The position numbers and the translations under genes were made by a program. 64,000 nucleotides of DNA from assembly GCF_034356035.1 (NCBI RefSeq), contig NZ_CP136423.1, forward strand, positions 2,852,001 through 2,916,000, written 5' to 3'. This DNA is from Blautia hydrogenotrophica DSM 10507. Its GTDB lineage: Bacteria > Bacillota > Clostridia > Lachnospirales > Lachnospiraceae. Positions 8,896 through 17,906 of the stretch are shown piece by piece; positions within the stretch are counted from its first letter, which is position 1; each line of letters opens with the position of its first letter. Below the pieces are notes generated by a model, which did not search any database, was not told where the DNA came from, and saw only the letters and a program-made list of their open reading frames with translations.

Positions 8896-10251
8896 CTATA
8901 GACTATGTACGTACTCTTTGAACATATTCCCTCTTTGTTCATAATTGTCAAACTGTCCCCAACTGGCGCAAGCAGGAGAGAGCAAAACCGCGTCTCCCGG
9001 ATTTGCCTTTTTCGCGCAGATCTTAACGGCTTCCTCCAAATTCTCAGCCAGAATACAGTCATGAAATCCTAGACGATTAGCCGCTTCCTGAATTTTCTCC
9101 CTCGTTTGTCCTATTAAAACCAGATACCGTACTTTTCCGTCAAAAGACTGAATCCACTCATCATACTCTGAACCCTTGTCGAATCCGCCTCCGATCAGCA
9201 AAGTCGGCCTGTCCATCGCCTGAATTCCTTTTATCGCAGCATCCGGGTTCGTCCCCTTAGAATCGTTGTAATACGCAACACCGTCTTTTTCCTCCACAAA
9301 TTCAATTCGGTGCTCCACGGCCTGAAAGTTACAGACGCTGCGGCAGATCTCCTCCGCTGAAACTCCGGCAACATACGCCATGGCTATGGCAGCCATTGCA
9401 TTCTCATGGTTGTGCCGTCCCAGTATTCTCAGCTGTTGAGTTTTCATAAAGGGAATCTCTTTCTTATCCAGCCGAAGAATGATTCTGCCATCTCTAAGAA
9501 AAATTCCTTCGTCTAATTCCCTGACGCTGGAAAAATAGATAACCCTCGGCGTTAAATTCTCTCCAAATTTTCTCAGAATCTCATCTTCATAATTCAGAAT
9601 ACAGTAATCGTCACAGCCCTGGTTTTTCGTAATCAGCTCTTTGACACGAATGTACTCTTCCATCGTGTGGTGCCGGTTCAGATGGTCCTCAGTGATATTC
9701 AAGATCGCGCTCACATGGGGAGCAAATGTTTCGATGGTCTCCAGCTGAAAACTGCTGATTTCCGCGACTGTAACGCTCTCCTCTTTCATCTGAGAAGCTG
9801 CGCTTGTATAAGCGTTTCCTATATTCCCCACCACAAAGACCGAGTCCTGATGGTCGGCCATAATCTTTCCCAAAAGGGCTGTGGTTGTGGTTTTACCGTT
9901 GGTTCCGGTAATAGCGAGCACCGTTCCCTTTCCGACCTGGTAGGCCAGTTCTACCTCTCCCCACACAGAAATCCCCAGCTCGTAGAGGCGTTTTACCTGA
10001 GGAATATCTGTGGGGACACCCGGGCTTAAAACCGCTAAGTCCAAAGATGACTGGACCTCCTTTGGAAGTTCTCCGATATACACTTCCAGCGGGTAATCTC
10101 CTCTGGTTTTATGTAAAATATCTTTCTCTGAGAGTTTATCATTCCCATCGAAGATAATCGGAAGTGCCCCTTCCCTTCCCAGCAAATCCGCAGCTCCTAT
10201 GCCGCTGATTCCAGAGCCAAACACCAATACTTTTTTTCCCTTTAATTCCAT
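8896..10251 (-). CDS. murD: UDP-N-acetylmuramoylalanine--D-glutamate ligase
   Basis: MurD adds D-glutamate to UDP-MurNAc-L-Ala using ATP. The protein has an N-terminal Rossmann-like UDP-binding domain (VLVFGSGISGIG), the ATP-binding loop ITGTNGKTTTTALLG at about residue 115, and the C-terminal ligase domain with YYNDSKGTNPDA. The start at 10251 follows AGGAGG at 6 nt; this site overlaps the mraY stop codon, which suggests translational coupling. Confidence 0.96.
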   Translation of the reverse strand: MELKGKKVLVFGSGISGIGAADLLGREGALPIIFDGNDKLSEKDILHKTRGDYPLEVYIGELPKEVQSSLDLAVLSPGVPTDIPQVKRLYELGISVWGEVELAYQVGKGTVLAITGTNGKTTTTALLGKIMADHQDSVFVVGNIGNAYTSAASQMKEESVTVAEISSFQLETIETFAPHVSAILNITEDHLNRHHTMEEYIRVKELITKNQGCDDYCILNYEDEILRKFGENLTPRVIYFSSVRELDEGIFLRDGRIILRLDKKEIPFMKTQQLRILGRHNHENAMAAIAMAYVAGVSAEEICRSVCNFQAVEHRIEFVEEKDGVAYYNDSKGTNPDAAIKGIQAMDRPTLLIGGGFDKGSEYDEWIQSFDGKVRYLVLIGQTREKIQEAANRLGFHDCILAENLEEAVKICAKKANPGDAVLLSPACASWGQFDNYEQRGNMFKEYVHSL

Positions 10252-10261
10252 TTTCTTCCTC

Positions 10262-11218
10262 CTACAGTGCCAACAGGCCAATCAGACAGAGAATCGCTGT
10301 GACAATGGAAAACACCGCGACCACTCTGGTCTCCGACCAGCCGCAAAGTTCAAAATGGTGGTGAATCGGAGCCATCTTAAAGATACGCTTTCCATGCGTC
10401 ATCTTAAAGTAAGTCACCTGCATAATCACAGAGATCACTTCAATCAGATAGATCAACCCTACAATCAATATAAACAAAGGCATCTGAAGCATATAAGCCG
10501 TACCTGCCACGAATCCTCCCAAGGCAAGAGAACCTGTATCGCCCATGAACACACTGGCAGGAAATACATTGAACAACAAAAATCCCATCAGTCCACCCAC
10601 TACGGCACAGGTGATCGGTTCAATGCCACTGTTCATTCCCACAGAAACCACTGTGAAAAATACAGCCACCATAATGGTCACACTGGACGCCAGACCATCC
10701 AGGCCATCGGTAAAATTCACACCGTTGACCGTCCCGATCACCGCTATAAAAAGCAAAGGTACTGCCAGCCAACCAATGTTCAGATAATGTCCGCTCCAAA
10801 ACGGAATCAACATCGCCAAAGACACATCCGTATAATTTAAGAGATAGAACACAAAAACAGCCGTGACCACGACTTGAAGCAAAAATTTCTGCCAAGGCAA
10901 AAGACCATCCGAACGCCGCAGCACAACTTTCAGGTAATCATCCAGAAAGCCAATAATTCCAAATCCCAAAGTCAAAAACAAAATGGGAATGATCTTCGGG
11001 TAGTCCTTCACATAGAACAGAGAAGTCACCACCGTTGACAACAGAAAAATAATCCCTCCCATCGTGGGAGTTCCCGCTTTTTTCAGATGTGACTGGACAC
11101 CGTCCACACGCTCTGTCTGACCCATTTTCAGTTTTCTCAGGAATGGAATAATAATCGGTCCCAGCGCCACACTGATTACAAAGGAAATCAGAACCGGGAT
11201 AACAATCTGAAAATCCAT
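10262..11218 (-). CDS. mraY: Phospho-N-acetylmuramoyl-pentapeptide transferase
   Basis: MraY links phospho-MurNAc-pentapeptide to undecaprenyl phosphate to form lipid I. The 318-residue protein has about ten membrane segments and the family signatures KAGTPTMGGI, the aspartate pair in FLDDYLK, NFTDGLDGLA and the histidine-rich MAPIHHHFELCGW. Length is normal. It starts an operonic block with murD (11-nt gap) and follows the SpoVD-like PBP by about 160 nt of non-coding DNA. Confidence 0.97.
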   Translation of the reverse strand: MDFQIVIPVLISFVISVALGPIIIPFLRKLKMGQTERVDGVQSHLKKAGTPTMGGIIFLLSTVVTSLFYVKDYPKIIPILFLTLGFGIIGFLDDYLKVVLRRSDGLLPWQKFLLQVVVTAVFVFYLLNYTDVSLAMLIPFWSGHYLNIGWLAVPLLFIAVIGTVNGVNFTDGLDGLASSVTIMVAVFFTVVSVGMNSGIEPITCAVVGGLMGFLLFNVFPASVFMGDTGSLALGGFVAGTAYMLQMPLFILIVGLIYLIEVISVIMQVTYFKMTHGKRIFKMAPIHHHFELCGWSETRVVAVFSIVTAILCLIGLLAL

Positions 11219-11382
11219 AAGACACCTCTTTCATTCTTTTGTTTTTCATCAGCCTAAGAGCTGATTTAGCCTGATATTTTGGCTATCCTTTAGTATAAAG
11301 CTTTTCCCGCCAATTATCAACTGTTAATCTCGCTGCCCCAAAAATCCTGTCAGCCTTACCGCATCAAGTATCTCCAGCTCTG

Positions 11383-13149
11383 TCATGTGTTTTCAGCCGA
11401 GCCGTCTTTGTCCTGCACTTTCCCCGTCTTTGGAATATCCAGGTACGGAAGGACATTTTCAAATATATCTCGAATCACTGGCGCTGCAATCGTTCCCCCA
11501 TAGTAAACTCCCTGGGGATCGTGAATGATGCAAAGGCCCAAAATCTGAGGATTTTCTGCCGGTGCAAATCCTAAAAAAGAGGAAATATAGCGGTTCGCGC
11601 TTCTGGGAAGAGTCTGAGAAGTAGCAGTTTTGCCTCCTATGGTATATCCTTCGATATAGGCGTTTTTTCCGCTTCCCTCCGAGACCACATGTTCCAGGAT
11701 ATATCTCACCGTCTCAGAAGTTTCTTCAGAAACAATTTCATCTTTTGTCTCATACTCCAATTCCTTTATATAATCTCCATCAGAACTCTGAATCGCGCGA
11801 GCCAGATGCGGAGTCACCCTCTTTCCACCATTAATCAGAGAACTGACCGTGGTAGCTAGCTGAATCGGTGTAATCTGAAAAGACTGGCCAAAGGACACTG
11901 TGGCTAGCTCCACTTGCCCCATATTCTTTTTCTGATGCATAATCGTCCCTGCCTCTCCCGGCAAATCAATTCCTGTCAGACTCATCAATCCAAACTGCTG
12001 AAAATATTTGTAAAAATTGTCTACACCCAGCCGAAGCCCTACATCAATAAAAACTGGATTGCAGGAATTCTCCGCACCTTTCAAAAAATCTTCTGCCCCG
12101 TGCCCCCTTCTGTTGCTGCAGTGGATGCGTCTGTCTTCCACCACTCGGTAACCGGGACAATAGAATTGATCGTCTAAGGATACCACTTTTTCCTCCAATC
12201 CCGCTGACATTGTAATAATCTTAAACGTAGAGCCAGGTTCATAGGTATCATTCAGACAAGGATTCCTCCACATCTGATTGAGAAGATCTTGTTTTTCTTT
12301 TTCCGACATCCCAGATGTGTCTATCTCCTCATTCAGTGTAAACGGATCATTTAAATCAAACTCCGGCACATTTACCATTGCATAGATTTCCCCATTCTGA
12401 GGATTCATAAGCAGAATGGACACCCTGTCTGCCTGTTTTTCTTCCATTACCTTCAAAGCTGCCTGCTGTGCGTACATCTGAATGTTGCTGTCCAGGCTGA
12501 TCATCAGATTATAACCAGGCACAGGATCAACTCTCTCCTCCCCTTCCTCGTCCAGTTCCACACCTCTAGCGTCCGTCATCGTCAGAATCTTGCCCGGCGT
12601 CCCTTCCAGATAAGAATCATATTTCACTTCCAGTCCCACAATTCCCTGGTTATCACCGCCTGTGAATCCGATCACTTTAGATGCCAGACTCCCATAAGGA
12701 TAATACCGTTTGTAATCCTCATCTACCTTCACTCCGTCCAACTGATATTTTCGGATACGGTCTCCCACTTCTTTTTCCACATTCGTCTTAATCCTCTCAA
12801 TGGATGAGACTTTCTCCACGCGTGTTCTGACATCCTCCTCATCCATCCCCAATTCCTCTGTCAATACTGCGATCACCTTCTCAGGATTTTTCACCTGGCT
12901 GTGTATGACAGAAATTGTACACACCGTCTTGTTGGAGGCCAGAACCTTTCCTGAAGCATCAATGATCTCACCTCTGGCTGCTTTGATATCCCGCTCTCTC
13001 TCGTGGAGATCTTCTGCTTTTTCATAGTAATAGTCTGACCGAAATCCCATCAGCCATACCAATCTTCCTATTAATCCTGCCATAACTGTCACACAGCATA
13101 CAAACACGACAACTATTTTTTTCTTATGAAAGGTCTTATTTTTCTTCAT
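11383..13149 (-). CDS. Class B penicillin-binding protein, SpoVD-like
   Basis: A 588-residue transpeptidase with a basic N-terminus, one membrane anchor (about 12-35), a PBP dimerisation domain and a penicillin-binding domain. Catalytic motifs are STFK (about 307), SCN (about 362) and KTAT in GGKTATSQT, where the usual KTG is KTA. The start is ATG 13149; its Shine-Dalgarno (GTGAGG) is the 3' arm of a 12-bp hairpin (13150-13201), so translation or transcription is probably conditional. It follows a second class B PBP gene, the arrangement seen in Clostridia where the second copy is often SpoVD. Whether it acts in septation or sporulation is inferred only. No PASTA domain is seen. Confidence 0.88.
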   Translation of the reverse strand: MKKNKTFHKKKIVVVFVCCVTVMAGLIGRLVWLMGFRSDYYYEKAEDLHERERDIKAARGEIIDASGKVLASNKTVCTISVIHSQVKNPEKVIAVLTEELGMDEEDVRTRVEKVSSIERIKTNVEKEVGDRIRKYQLDGVKVDEDYKRYYPYGSLASKVIGFTGGDNQGIVGLEVKYDSYLEGTPGKILTMTDARGVELDEEGEERVDPVPGYNLMISLDSNIQMYAQQAALKVMEEKQADRVSILLMNPQNGEIYAMVNVPEFDLNDPFTLNEEIDTSGMSEKEKQDLLNQMWRNPCLNDTYEPGSTFKIITMSAGLEEKVVSLDDQFYCPGYRVVEDRRIHCSNRRGHGAEDFLKGAENSCNPVFIDVGLRLGVDNFYKYFQQFGLMSLTGIDLPGEAGTIMHQKKNMGQVELATVSFGQSFQITPIQLATTVSSLINGGKRVTPHLARAIQSSDGDYIKELEYETKDEIVSEETSETVRYILEHVVSEGSGKNAYIEGYTIGGKTATSQTLPRSANRYISSFLGFAPAENPQILGLCIIHDPQGVYYGGTIAAPVIRDIFENVLPYLDIPKTGKVQDKDGSAENT

Positions 13150-13201
13150 AAAAAACCTCACAGAAGTTATCCCTATAATTTATGGATTCTTCTGTGAGGT
13201 T
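13150..13201 (-). promoter_or_regulatory. RBS-sequestering, terminator-like hairpin before the SpoVD-like gene
   Basis: Perfect 12-nt arms at 13190-13201 and 13154-13165 (AACCTCACAGAA/TTCTGTGAGGTT, 24-nt loop). The 3' arm contains the gene's Shine-Dalgarno GAGG, followed by a 6-T run that ends immediately at the ATG (13149). The structure could act as an intrinsic terminator, as an RBS blocker, or both. Confidence 0.75.
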
Positions 13202-13240
13202 ATCACCGACGCTATTGTTTTTTCACAAATTCTCTGCTGC

Positions 13241-15460
13241 TCATTCCAGACCGGCTTCCTCATTGGTAATCCCGTCGCTCTCCGAGTCATTTCCCACGAT
13301 GGGGTCTGTGTCATCCTCTAGAGGCCCTGGTACATTCGGGTCTGAAACTCCATCCGCAGTGCTGTCATCGGACACGTCAGGCTGAGGCTCTCCCTCATTG
13401 TTCCCACTGTCGCCTGTACTCTCTTCTGTGTCCCCCTCTGTATGATCTTCCGCGGCAGGTCCTACGTAGTTTCCGTCCTCGTCATACTCGCCGTTCTCAT
13501 CATAATCACCGTTCTCATTATAACGAATGTCCTCAATCGTGGTCCCATCCGTGTTGATACCTTTGACAAGGCCGTTGAAGCCTTCCCACAATTCCGTCTC
13601 AGGGACATAGCCGTCTGAAGTCTCATCTGGCACCACTTCCAGATACGGAAGCAGCTCTGAGAGTATCCCCTGCGCGATGTACTGGGGATAAGCACTGTTG
13701 TCCTGGCGGTCCGCATTCGGCTCGTCCACAACCACATAGATCACCACCGCTGGATCATCTACTGGCGCAAAGCCCACAAAGGATACTAGATATTTTCCAT
13801 TATTTCTCGGAAATTTCTCGGCCGTTCCCGTCTTTCCTCCAGAACTGTATCCCTGTACTTTTGAATAGTGACTGGTACCGGATTCCACACTGGCTCTCAT
13901 ATAGCTTCGAATATCCGCGGAAATGCTGCTGGACACCGTCTGCTTTAAAAGTGTCGGCTCAATATTTTTAATCACCGTCCCCTGGCTATCCTCAATGCTG
14001 CTGACCAAATGTGGTTGATAATAATATCCACCGTTTATGACAGAACAGATCGCATTGATCTCCTGAATCATCGTGCAGGTAAAACCTTGTCCAAAGGCTG
14101 AGCAGGCCAGCTCCGTAGCTCCCATAGTATCTTCCGTGTGCACAATTCCGGTTCCCTCGTTGGGCAAATCAATTCCCGTCCGAGTTCCAAAATTAAATAG
14201 ACTCTGGCTTTTGATAAACTGTTCTGCTCCCATCTTGTCAGCAATCTGCATCATCGCATCGTTACAGGAGTTGGCAATTACTTCTTCGAGAGTCTCTGTT
14301 CCATGGGCTCCTGGATACGCAGAACATTTAATCATCGTGTCTCCAATCATCTGTGAACCATCACAGACAAATGAATCCCCTTCCAGTATCGCTCCCTTTT
14401 CTAAGGCTGCCGCCATCACCATGGGTTTTACCGTGGAACCTGGCTCATAGGCATCTGTGACACAGTAGTTGCGCCACATATTGTTCAGAGCTTCCACCTC
14501 TTCCTCATCATTCATGGCCTTGACTTGTTCTTCTGTGTATATGCTGGACATATCTCTGGGTTCATTCAGATCATACCTGTCCCCTCCATCCATGGCCAGA
14601 ATCGCTCCTGTATTTGGGTCTTCTACAATTACACCGATGTTCTTGGCCCCCATGCGTTCCTGAAACGCGTCCACATATTTTTCTACGATGCTCTGAGCTC
14701 CCACGTCCAAAGTTGTGACAATACTTTTTCCATTGGTTGGCTCTATAATTGTCTGCTCCACATCAGCGCTGTCATTAAAATATCCATATTGTCTTCCATC
14801 CGTCCCGTTTAAGGTACTATTATAGTAACCCTCCAATCCCCAGTCCGCAGTCTCAGCGTCAAAGGTAAATCCTATCGTGTCACAGGCCAGACTCTCAAAT
14901 GGATAACTTCTCAGATAAGTCTCTTCAAACCATACCCCCTGAACGTTTTCCCTCTCCTTTTTCTCCTCATCGGACAATTTGGAGTTTTCGCCCACTGTGG
15001 TATACTCATCAAATGCTTTCTTCTCATCCACCGTAACTTCTTTGAGCAGAATCTGATACTGGCTGTTTTTCGTCTTATCATCTGTCAGCAGCTTCTGTAT
15101 CTTCTCTTCATCGGCATCAAAAAATTTGAGCAAGGCTTTCACAGTGGGTTCTAAATAATCCTGGTCTGAATTAATGGCTTTACAGTCCAAAATCACATTG
15201 TAGACTTTGCTACTGGTAGCCAAGAGATTTCCATTTTTGTCAAAAATGTCTCCCCTCTTGCATGGAATTACCCGACTGGCGTACTGCTGCTGAGTCTGCA
15301 TTAATACCTGTTTGCTGTACTTATCGCCTTCCGTCGCGTTGATCACGGATATTTTTAGGATTAAACCTACTAAAGCTAGTAAGACCATACCAAATAGTAT
15401 TACTAGCTTTTTTCTCATCTGGGTATTTAATTTTCTATTTATTTTTCTTCTCTGTCTCAA
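13241..15460 (-). CDS. Class B penicillin-binding protein (FtsI/PBP2-like) with acidic C-terminal tail
   Basis: A 739-residue septal-type transpeptidase. It has a cytoplasmic basic start, a membrane anchor (about 17-38), the PBP dimerisation domain and the transpeptidase domain with STVK, SCN and KTGT (GGKTGTAEKF). After the catalytic domain comes a tail of about 100 residues that is rich in Asp, Glu, Gly and Asn, with short repeats such as NENGDYDENGEYDEDG. The start is TTG 15460, preceded by AGGTG; the next ATG, 42 nt further in, has no ribosome binding site. It lies 8 nt after ftsL, as expected for FtsI. Likely the vegetative division PBP. Confidence 0.92.
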   Translation of the reverse strand: MRQRRKINRKLNTQMRKKLVILFGMVLLALVGLILKISVINATEGDKYSKQVLMQTQQQYASRVIPCKRGDIFDKNGNLLATSSKVYNVILDCKAINSDQDYLEPTVKALLKFFDADEEKIQKLLTDDKTKNSQYQILLKEVTVDEKKAFDEYTTVGENSKLSDEEKKERENVQGVWFEETYLRSYPFESLACDTIGFTFDAETADWGLEGYYNSTLNGTDGRQYGYFNDSADVEQTIIEPTNGKSIVTTLDVGAQSIVEKYVDAFQERMGAKNIGVIVEDPNTGAILAMDGGDRYDLNEPRDMSSIYTEEQVKAMNDEEEVEALNNMWRNYCVTDAYEPGSTVKPMVMAAALEKGAILEGDSFVCDGSQMIGDTMIKCSAYPGAHGTETLEEVIANSCNDAMMQIADKMGAEQFIKSQSLFNFGTRTGIDLPNEGTGIVHTEDTMGATELACSAFGQGFTCTMIQEINAICSVINGGYYYQPHLVSSIEDSQGTVIKNIEPTLLKQTVSSSISADIRSYMRASVESGTSHYSKVQGYSSGGKTGTAEKFPRNNGKYLVSFVGFAPVDDPAVVIYVVVDEPNADRQDNSAYPQYIAQGILSELLPYLEVVPDETSDGYVPETELWEGFNGLVKGINTDGTTIEDIRYNENGDYDENGEYDEDGNYVGPAAEDHTEGDTEESTGDSGNNEGEPQPDVSDDSTADGVSDPNVPGPLEDDTDPIVGNDSESDGITNEEAGLE

Positions 15461-15468
15461 ATACTCAC

Positions 15469-15978
15469 CTACTCTGCTTCCGGTACATCCTGATACTGTC
15501 TTACGTAACTGCTTCTCTGAGTCTTATAAGTAATCACCTGATCCTCAGAAGGATATTTCATCCCCAGCTCTCCGATGGCAATTTTTTTGATAGAGTTCAA
15601 GTCCACAGAAGTCATCACCTGACTGTAATAGGCGTCGTTTTCCTCCTTTAACTGAGTCAGTTCCGACTCCAAAGCCGCTACACTTTTCATTTGTGCTGTG
15701 ATCTGCGACTTTGTGTGTAGATAGTTTACGCAACTAAAAAGAATCGCAATTAGAACAACAGTTAGAAAAACTACAAAGCCCCTCGTCATGCTCATTGCCT
15801 TTGCCCTATTTTTTCTGGTCGCTTTGCTCACTGCCCTTCTCCTCTGCTGAGGCAACTGGCGCCTGCTTCTGGGGGACTCTTGAATCTTTCTGACAGTATT
15901 GCCGTCCACATAGACACGTGTCCTGGCAGCTCTGCTGCTTACTCCTCTTCTGTTGGCATATCTTGCTGTCTGAGCCAT
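15469..15978 (-). CDS. ftsL: FtsL-like cell division protein
   Basis: The 169-residue protein has a long basic cytoplasmic region (residues 1-65, many Arg), one membrane segment (about 67-87) and an extracellular coiled coil (SVAALESELTQLKEEND). FtsL sequences are poorly conserved, so the call rests on topology and on its place between rsmH and the first PBP. FtsL with DivIC and DivIB activates the FtsW-PBP pair. The cytoplasmic region is longer than in Bacillus FtsL. Confidence 0.8.
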   Translation of the reverse strand: MAQTARYANRRGVSSRAARTRVYVDGNTVRKIQESPRSRRQLPQQRRRAVSKATRKNRAKAMSMTRGFVVFLTVVLIAILFSCVNYLHTKSQITAQMKSVAALESELTQLKEENDAYYSQVMTSVDLNSIKKIAIGELGMKYPSEDQVITYKTQRSSYVRQYQDVPEAE

Positions 15979-16065
15979 TTCAATACTTCCTTATCTATTC
16001 TAGCTGACATCTGCAATTGCTTCATTTTTGCAGACATATGAAACCTTTCCTTTATGTCTTGCAAT

Positions 16066-17010
16066 CTACTCCCGGCGAGTTCTCTCAAAAATTCTCAGTT
16101 TGGCACTCTTGGCGCGGGGATTTTCTTCCATCTCATCCTCGCTGGGCAAAATCGGTTTCCGCGTAATCACCTTTCCCTTGGATTTCTTTCCACATACGCA
16201 GACAGGAAAATTGCTGGGACAGGTACACGGGTTTTCATTTTTTCTGAAAATCGTTTTGACAATCCTGTCTTCCAGCGAATGAAAGGTTATAATACAGATT
16301 CTACCACGATCTGACAAAATATCAACCATTTCGTCAAGAGAATCTCTCAAAACATCCAATTCGTGGTTCAGTTCAATACGAATTGCCTGAAAAGTTCGTT
16401 TTGCAGGATGACCTCCGGCTGCCTGCATCTTCATGGGAATCGCCCTGCGAATAACCTCCGTGAGTTCCCCCGTAGTCTCAATGGGCTTACGCGCCCGCTC
16501 CATCACGATATGCTTCGCGATGTTTTTTGCGAATTTATCTTCTCCGTAATCACGAATGATACGGTACAGTTCTCTTTCTTCATATCCATTGACAATGTCC
16601 CCAGCCGTCTGGCTTGCTCTTTGGTCCATTCTCATATCCAGCGGTGCGTCCACGCGGTAGGTGAATCCCCTCTCAGGATTGTCCAACTGATATGAGGATA
16701 CTCCCAAATCCAACAAGATGCCATCCACCTGCTGAATTCCCCTCTCTCTCAACTCTTTCACCGCGTAACAATAATTGCTGCGAATGATGGTGATTCGATC
16801 TCCGAAATCTCTGAGACGTTCATTCGCAGCAATTATCGCATCCTGGTCTTGATCTATGCCAATAAATCTCCCCTTGGCAGAAAGTTTTTTACACACCTCT
16901 ACGGCGTGCCCTGCACCTCCTAAAGTGCCATCCACATAGATTCCATCAGGCTTCACCCTCAAGCCATCAATGGTCTCTTCCAGTAATACAGATTTGTGTT
17001 TAAATTCCAT
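16066..17010 (-). CDS. rsmH: 16S rRNA (cytosine(1402)-N(4))-methyltransferase
   Basis: RsmH (MraW) methylates N4 of C1402 in the ribosomal P site, using SAM. The 314-residue protein begins [17 protein letters not shown] and has the SAM motif [27 protein letters not shown] and the C-terminal [10 protein letters not shown]. The ATG at 17010 follows AGGAG at 6-7 nt; longer upstream in-frame starts overlap mraZ and lack a site. Second gene of dcw, 55 nt after mraZ. Confidence 0.97.
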   Translation of the reverse strand: MEFKHKSVLLEETIDGLRVKPDGIYVDGTLGGAGHAVEVCKKLSAKGRFIGIDQDQDAIIAANERLRDFGDRITIIRSNYCYAVKELRERGIQQVDGILLDLGVSSYQLDNPERGFTYRVDAPLDMRMDQRASQTAGDIVNGYEERELYRIIRDYGEDKFAKNIAKHIVMERARKPIETTGELTEVIRRAIPMKMQAAGGHPAKRTFQAIRIELNHELDVLRDSLDEMVDILSDRGRICIITFHSLEDRIVKTIFRKNENPCTCPSNFPVCVCGKKSKGKVITRKPILPSEDEMEENPRAKSAKLRIFERTRRE

Positions 17011-17065
17011 ATTATTCTCCTGTTGGAATCGCCTCTGTGAGATCTCCGCAAAGCCCTTCAACAGC

Positions 17066-17497
17066 TTAAATGACAATCCCCATCTCCTGCATCCCTTCTG
17101 CAATCGAATCCATATCGTCATAATTGGAGTTCTCAGCCCATTTCTCTTTGCTCCAGACCTCAATGCGGTTCAGATTCCCGGTCAAAACCACATCTTTTTC
17201 CAGACCAGCAAACTCTCGCAGCGTCGCTGGTACGAGAATTCTCCCCTGCTTGTCCAGTTCACATGTATTCGCGCTGGAGACAAAAAAACGGGCGAAGGTT
17301 CTTGCGTTTTTATTTGTAAGTGGTAAGGCTTTTAATTTTTCTTCAAAGATGATCCACTCGTCCATAGGATAAATAGATAAACAACCGTCTAATCCCTTCG
17401 TAATCACGAACTCTTCTCCCAAAAGAGCTCGGAATTTTGAGGGAATAATCAATCGTCCCTTCGTATCTATTGTATGACTATACTCTCCCATGAACAT
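17066..17497 (-). CDS. mraZ: Transcriptional regulator MraZ
   Basis: MraZ is an AbrB-like DNA-binding protein made of two tandem SpoVT/AbrB-type units, each with a DxxxR motif (DTKGRL near residue 11, DKQGRI near residue 82). Length 143 is typical. In other bacteria it binds short direct repeats upstream of its own gene and controls the dcw operon. Here four AGTGG repeats lie at 17573-17619 between the promoter and the gene, consistent with autoregulation. Confidence 0.97.
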   Translation of the reverse strand: MFMGEYSHTIDTKGRLIIPSKFRALLGEEFVITKGLDGCLSIYPMDEWIIFEEKLKALPLTNKNARTFARFFVSSANTCELDKQGRILVPATLREFAGLEKDVVLTGNLNRIEVWSKEKWAENSNYDDMDSIAEGMQEMGIVI

Positions 17498-17572
17498 AGA
17501 TTCTCACCTGCCTCATGAAGATATGCGTTGCTCCCCTTGCATATCTTCCATGGGCGGCAATGGACTTTACTG

Positions 17573-17619
17573 CCACTTACTCTCCATCTGCCACCACTAT
17601 TCACCACTTTCTACCACTT
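17573..17619 (-). promoter_or_regulatory. MraZ-box direct repeats
   Basis: AGTGG(T/C) cores on the minus strand at 17614-17618, 17604-17608, 17594-17598 and 17573-17577, spaced 10, 10 and 21 bp, so all lie on one helix face. The form resembles the AAAGTGKNNN boxes known for MraZ in Mollicutes. They start right after the predicted transcription start. Confidence 0.75.
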
Positions 17620-17627
17620 ATGGTATT

Positions 17628-17656
17628 ATTCTATACTATTAACCTTAAAAAAACAA
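17628..17656 (-). promoter_or_regulatory. dcw (mraZ) promoter
   Basis: TTGTTT (17651-17656), 17-nt spacer and TAGAAT (17628-17633), within TATAGAAT, on the minus strand. The MraZ boxes begin about 9 nt downstream. Confidence 0.6.
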
Positions 17657-17807
17657 GAGGCAAATCCTGGTTTTTTCTAAACTTTTCATGAACAGCATCC
17701 TTCCATATATCCCCGTAAAAGCCGTTCTCATTGGGGCATTATCCCATATTTTGGCCCATTTTAAAGATAGAAATCCACCTGCGACAGCCGTTTGCCGGAA
17801 TTATTAC

Positions 17808-17856
17808 AAAAAACACCTGCCAGGTGGGGGATATTCCCATCGGCAGGTGTTTTTTT
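17808..17856 (-). terminator. Bidirectional terminator after lgt
   Basis: Arms ACACCTGCC (17813-17821) and GGCAGGTGT (17842-17850) with a 20-nt loop and T-runs on both strands. It closes the lgt transcript. The 150 bp between this and the dcw promoter (17657-17807) shows nothing recognisable. Confidence 0.85.
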
Positions 17857-17906
17857 ACTGATTTACCATCAACAATTGATATTCTGCAATTAAGTCGTCC
17901 AGTTCC

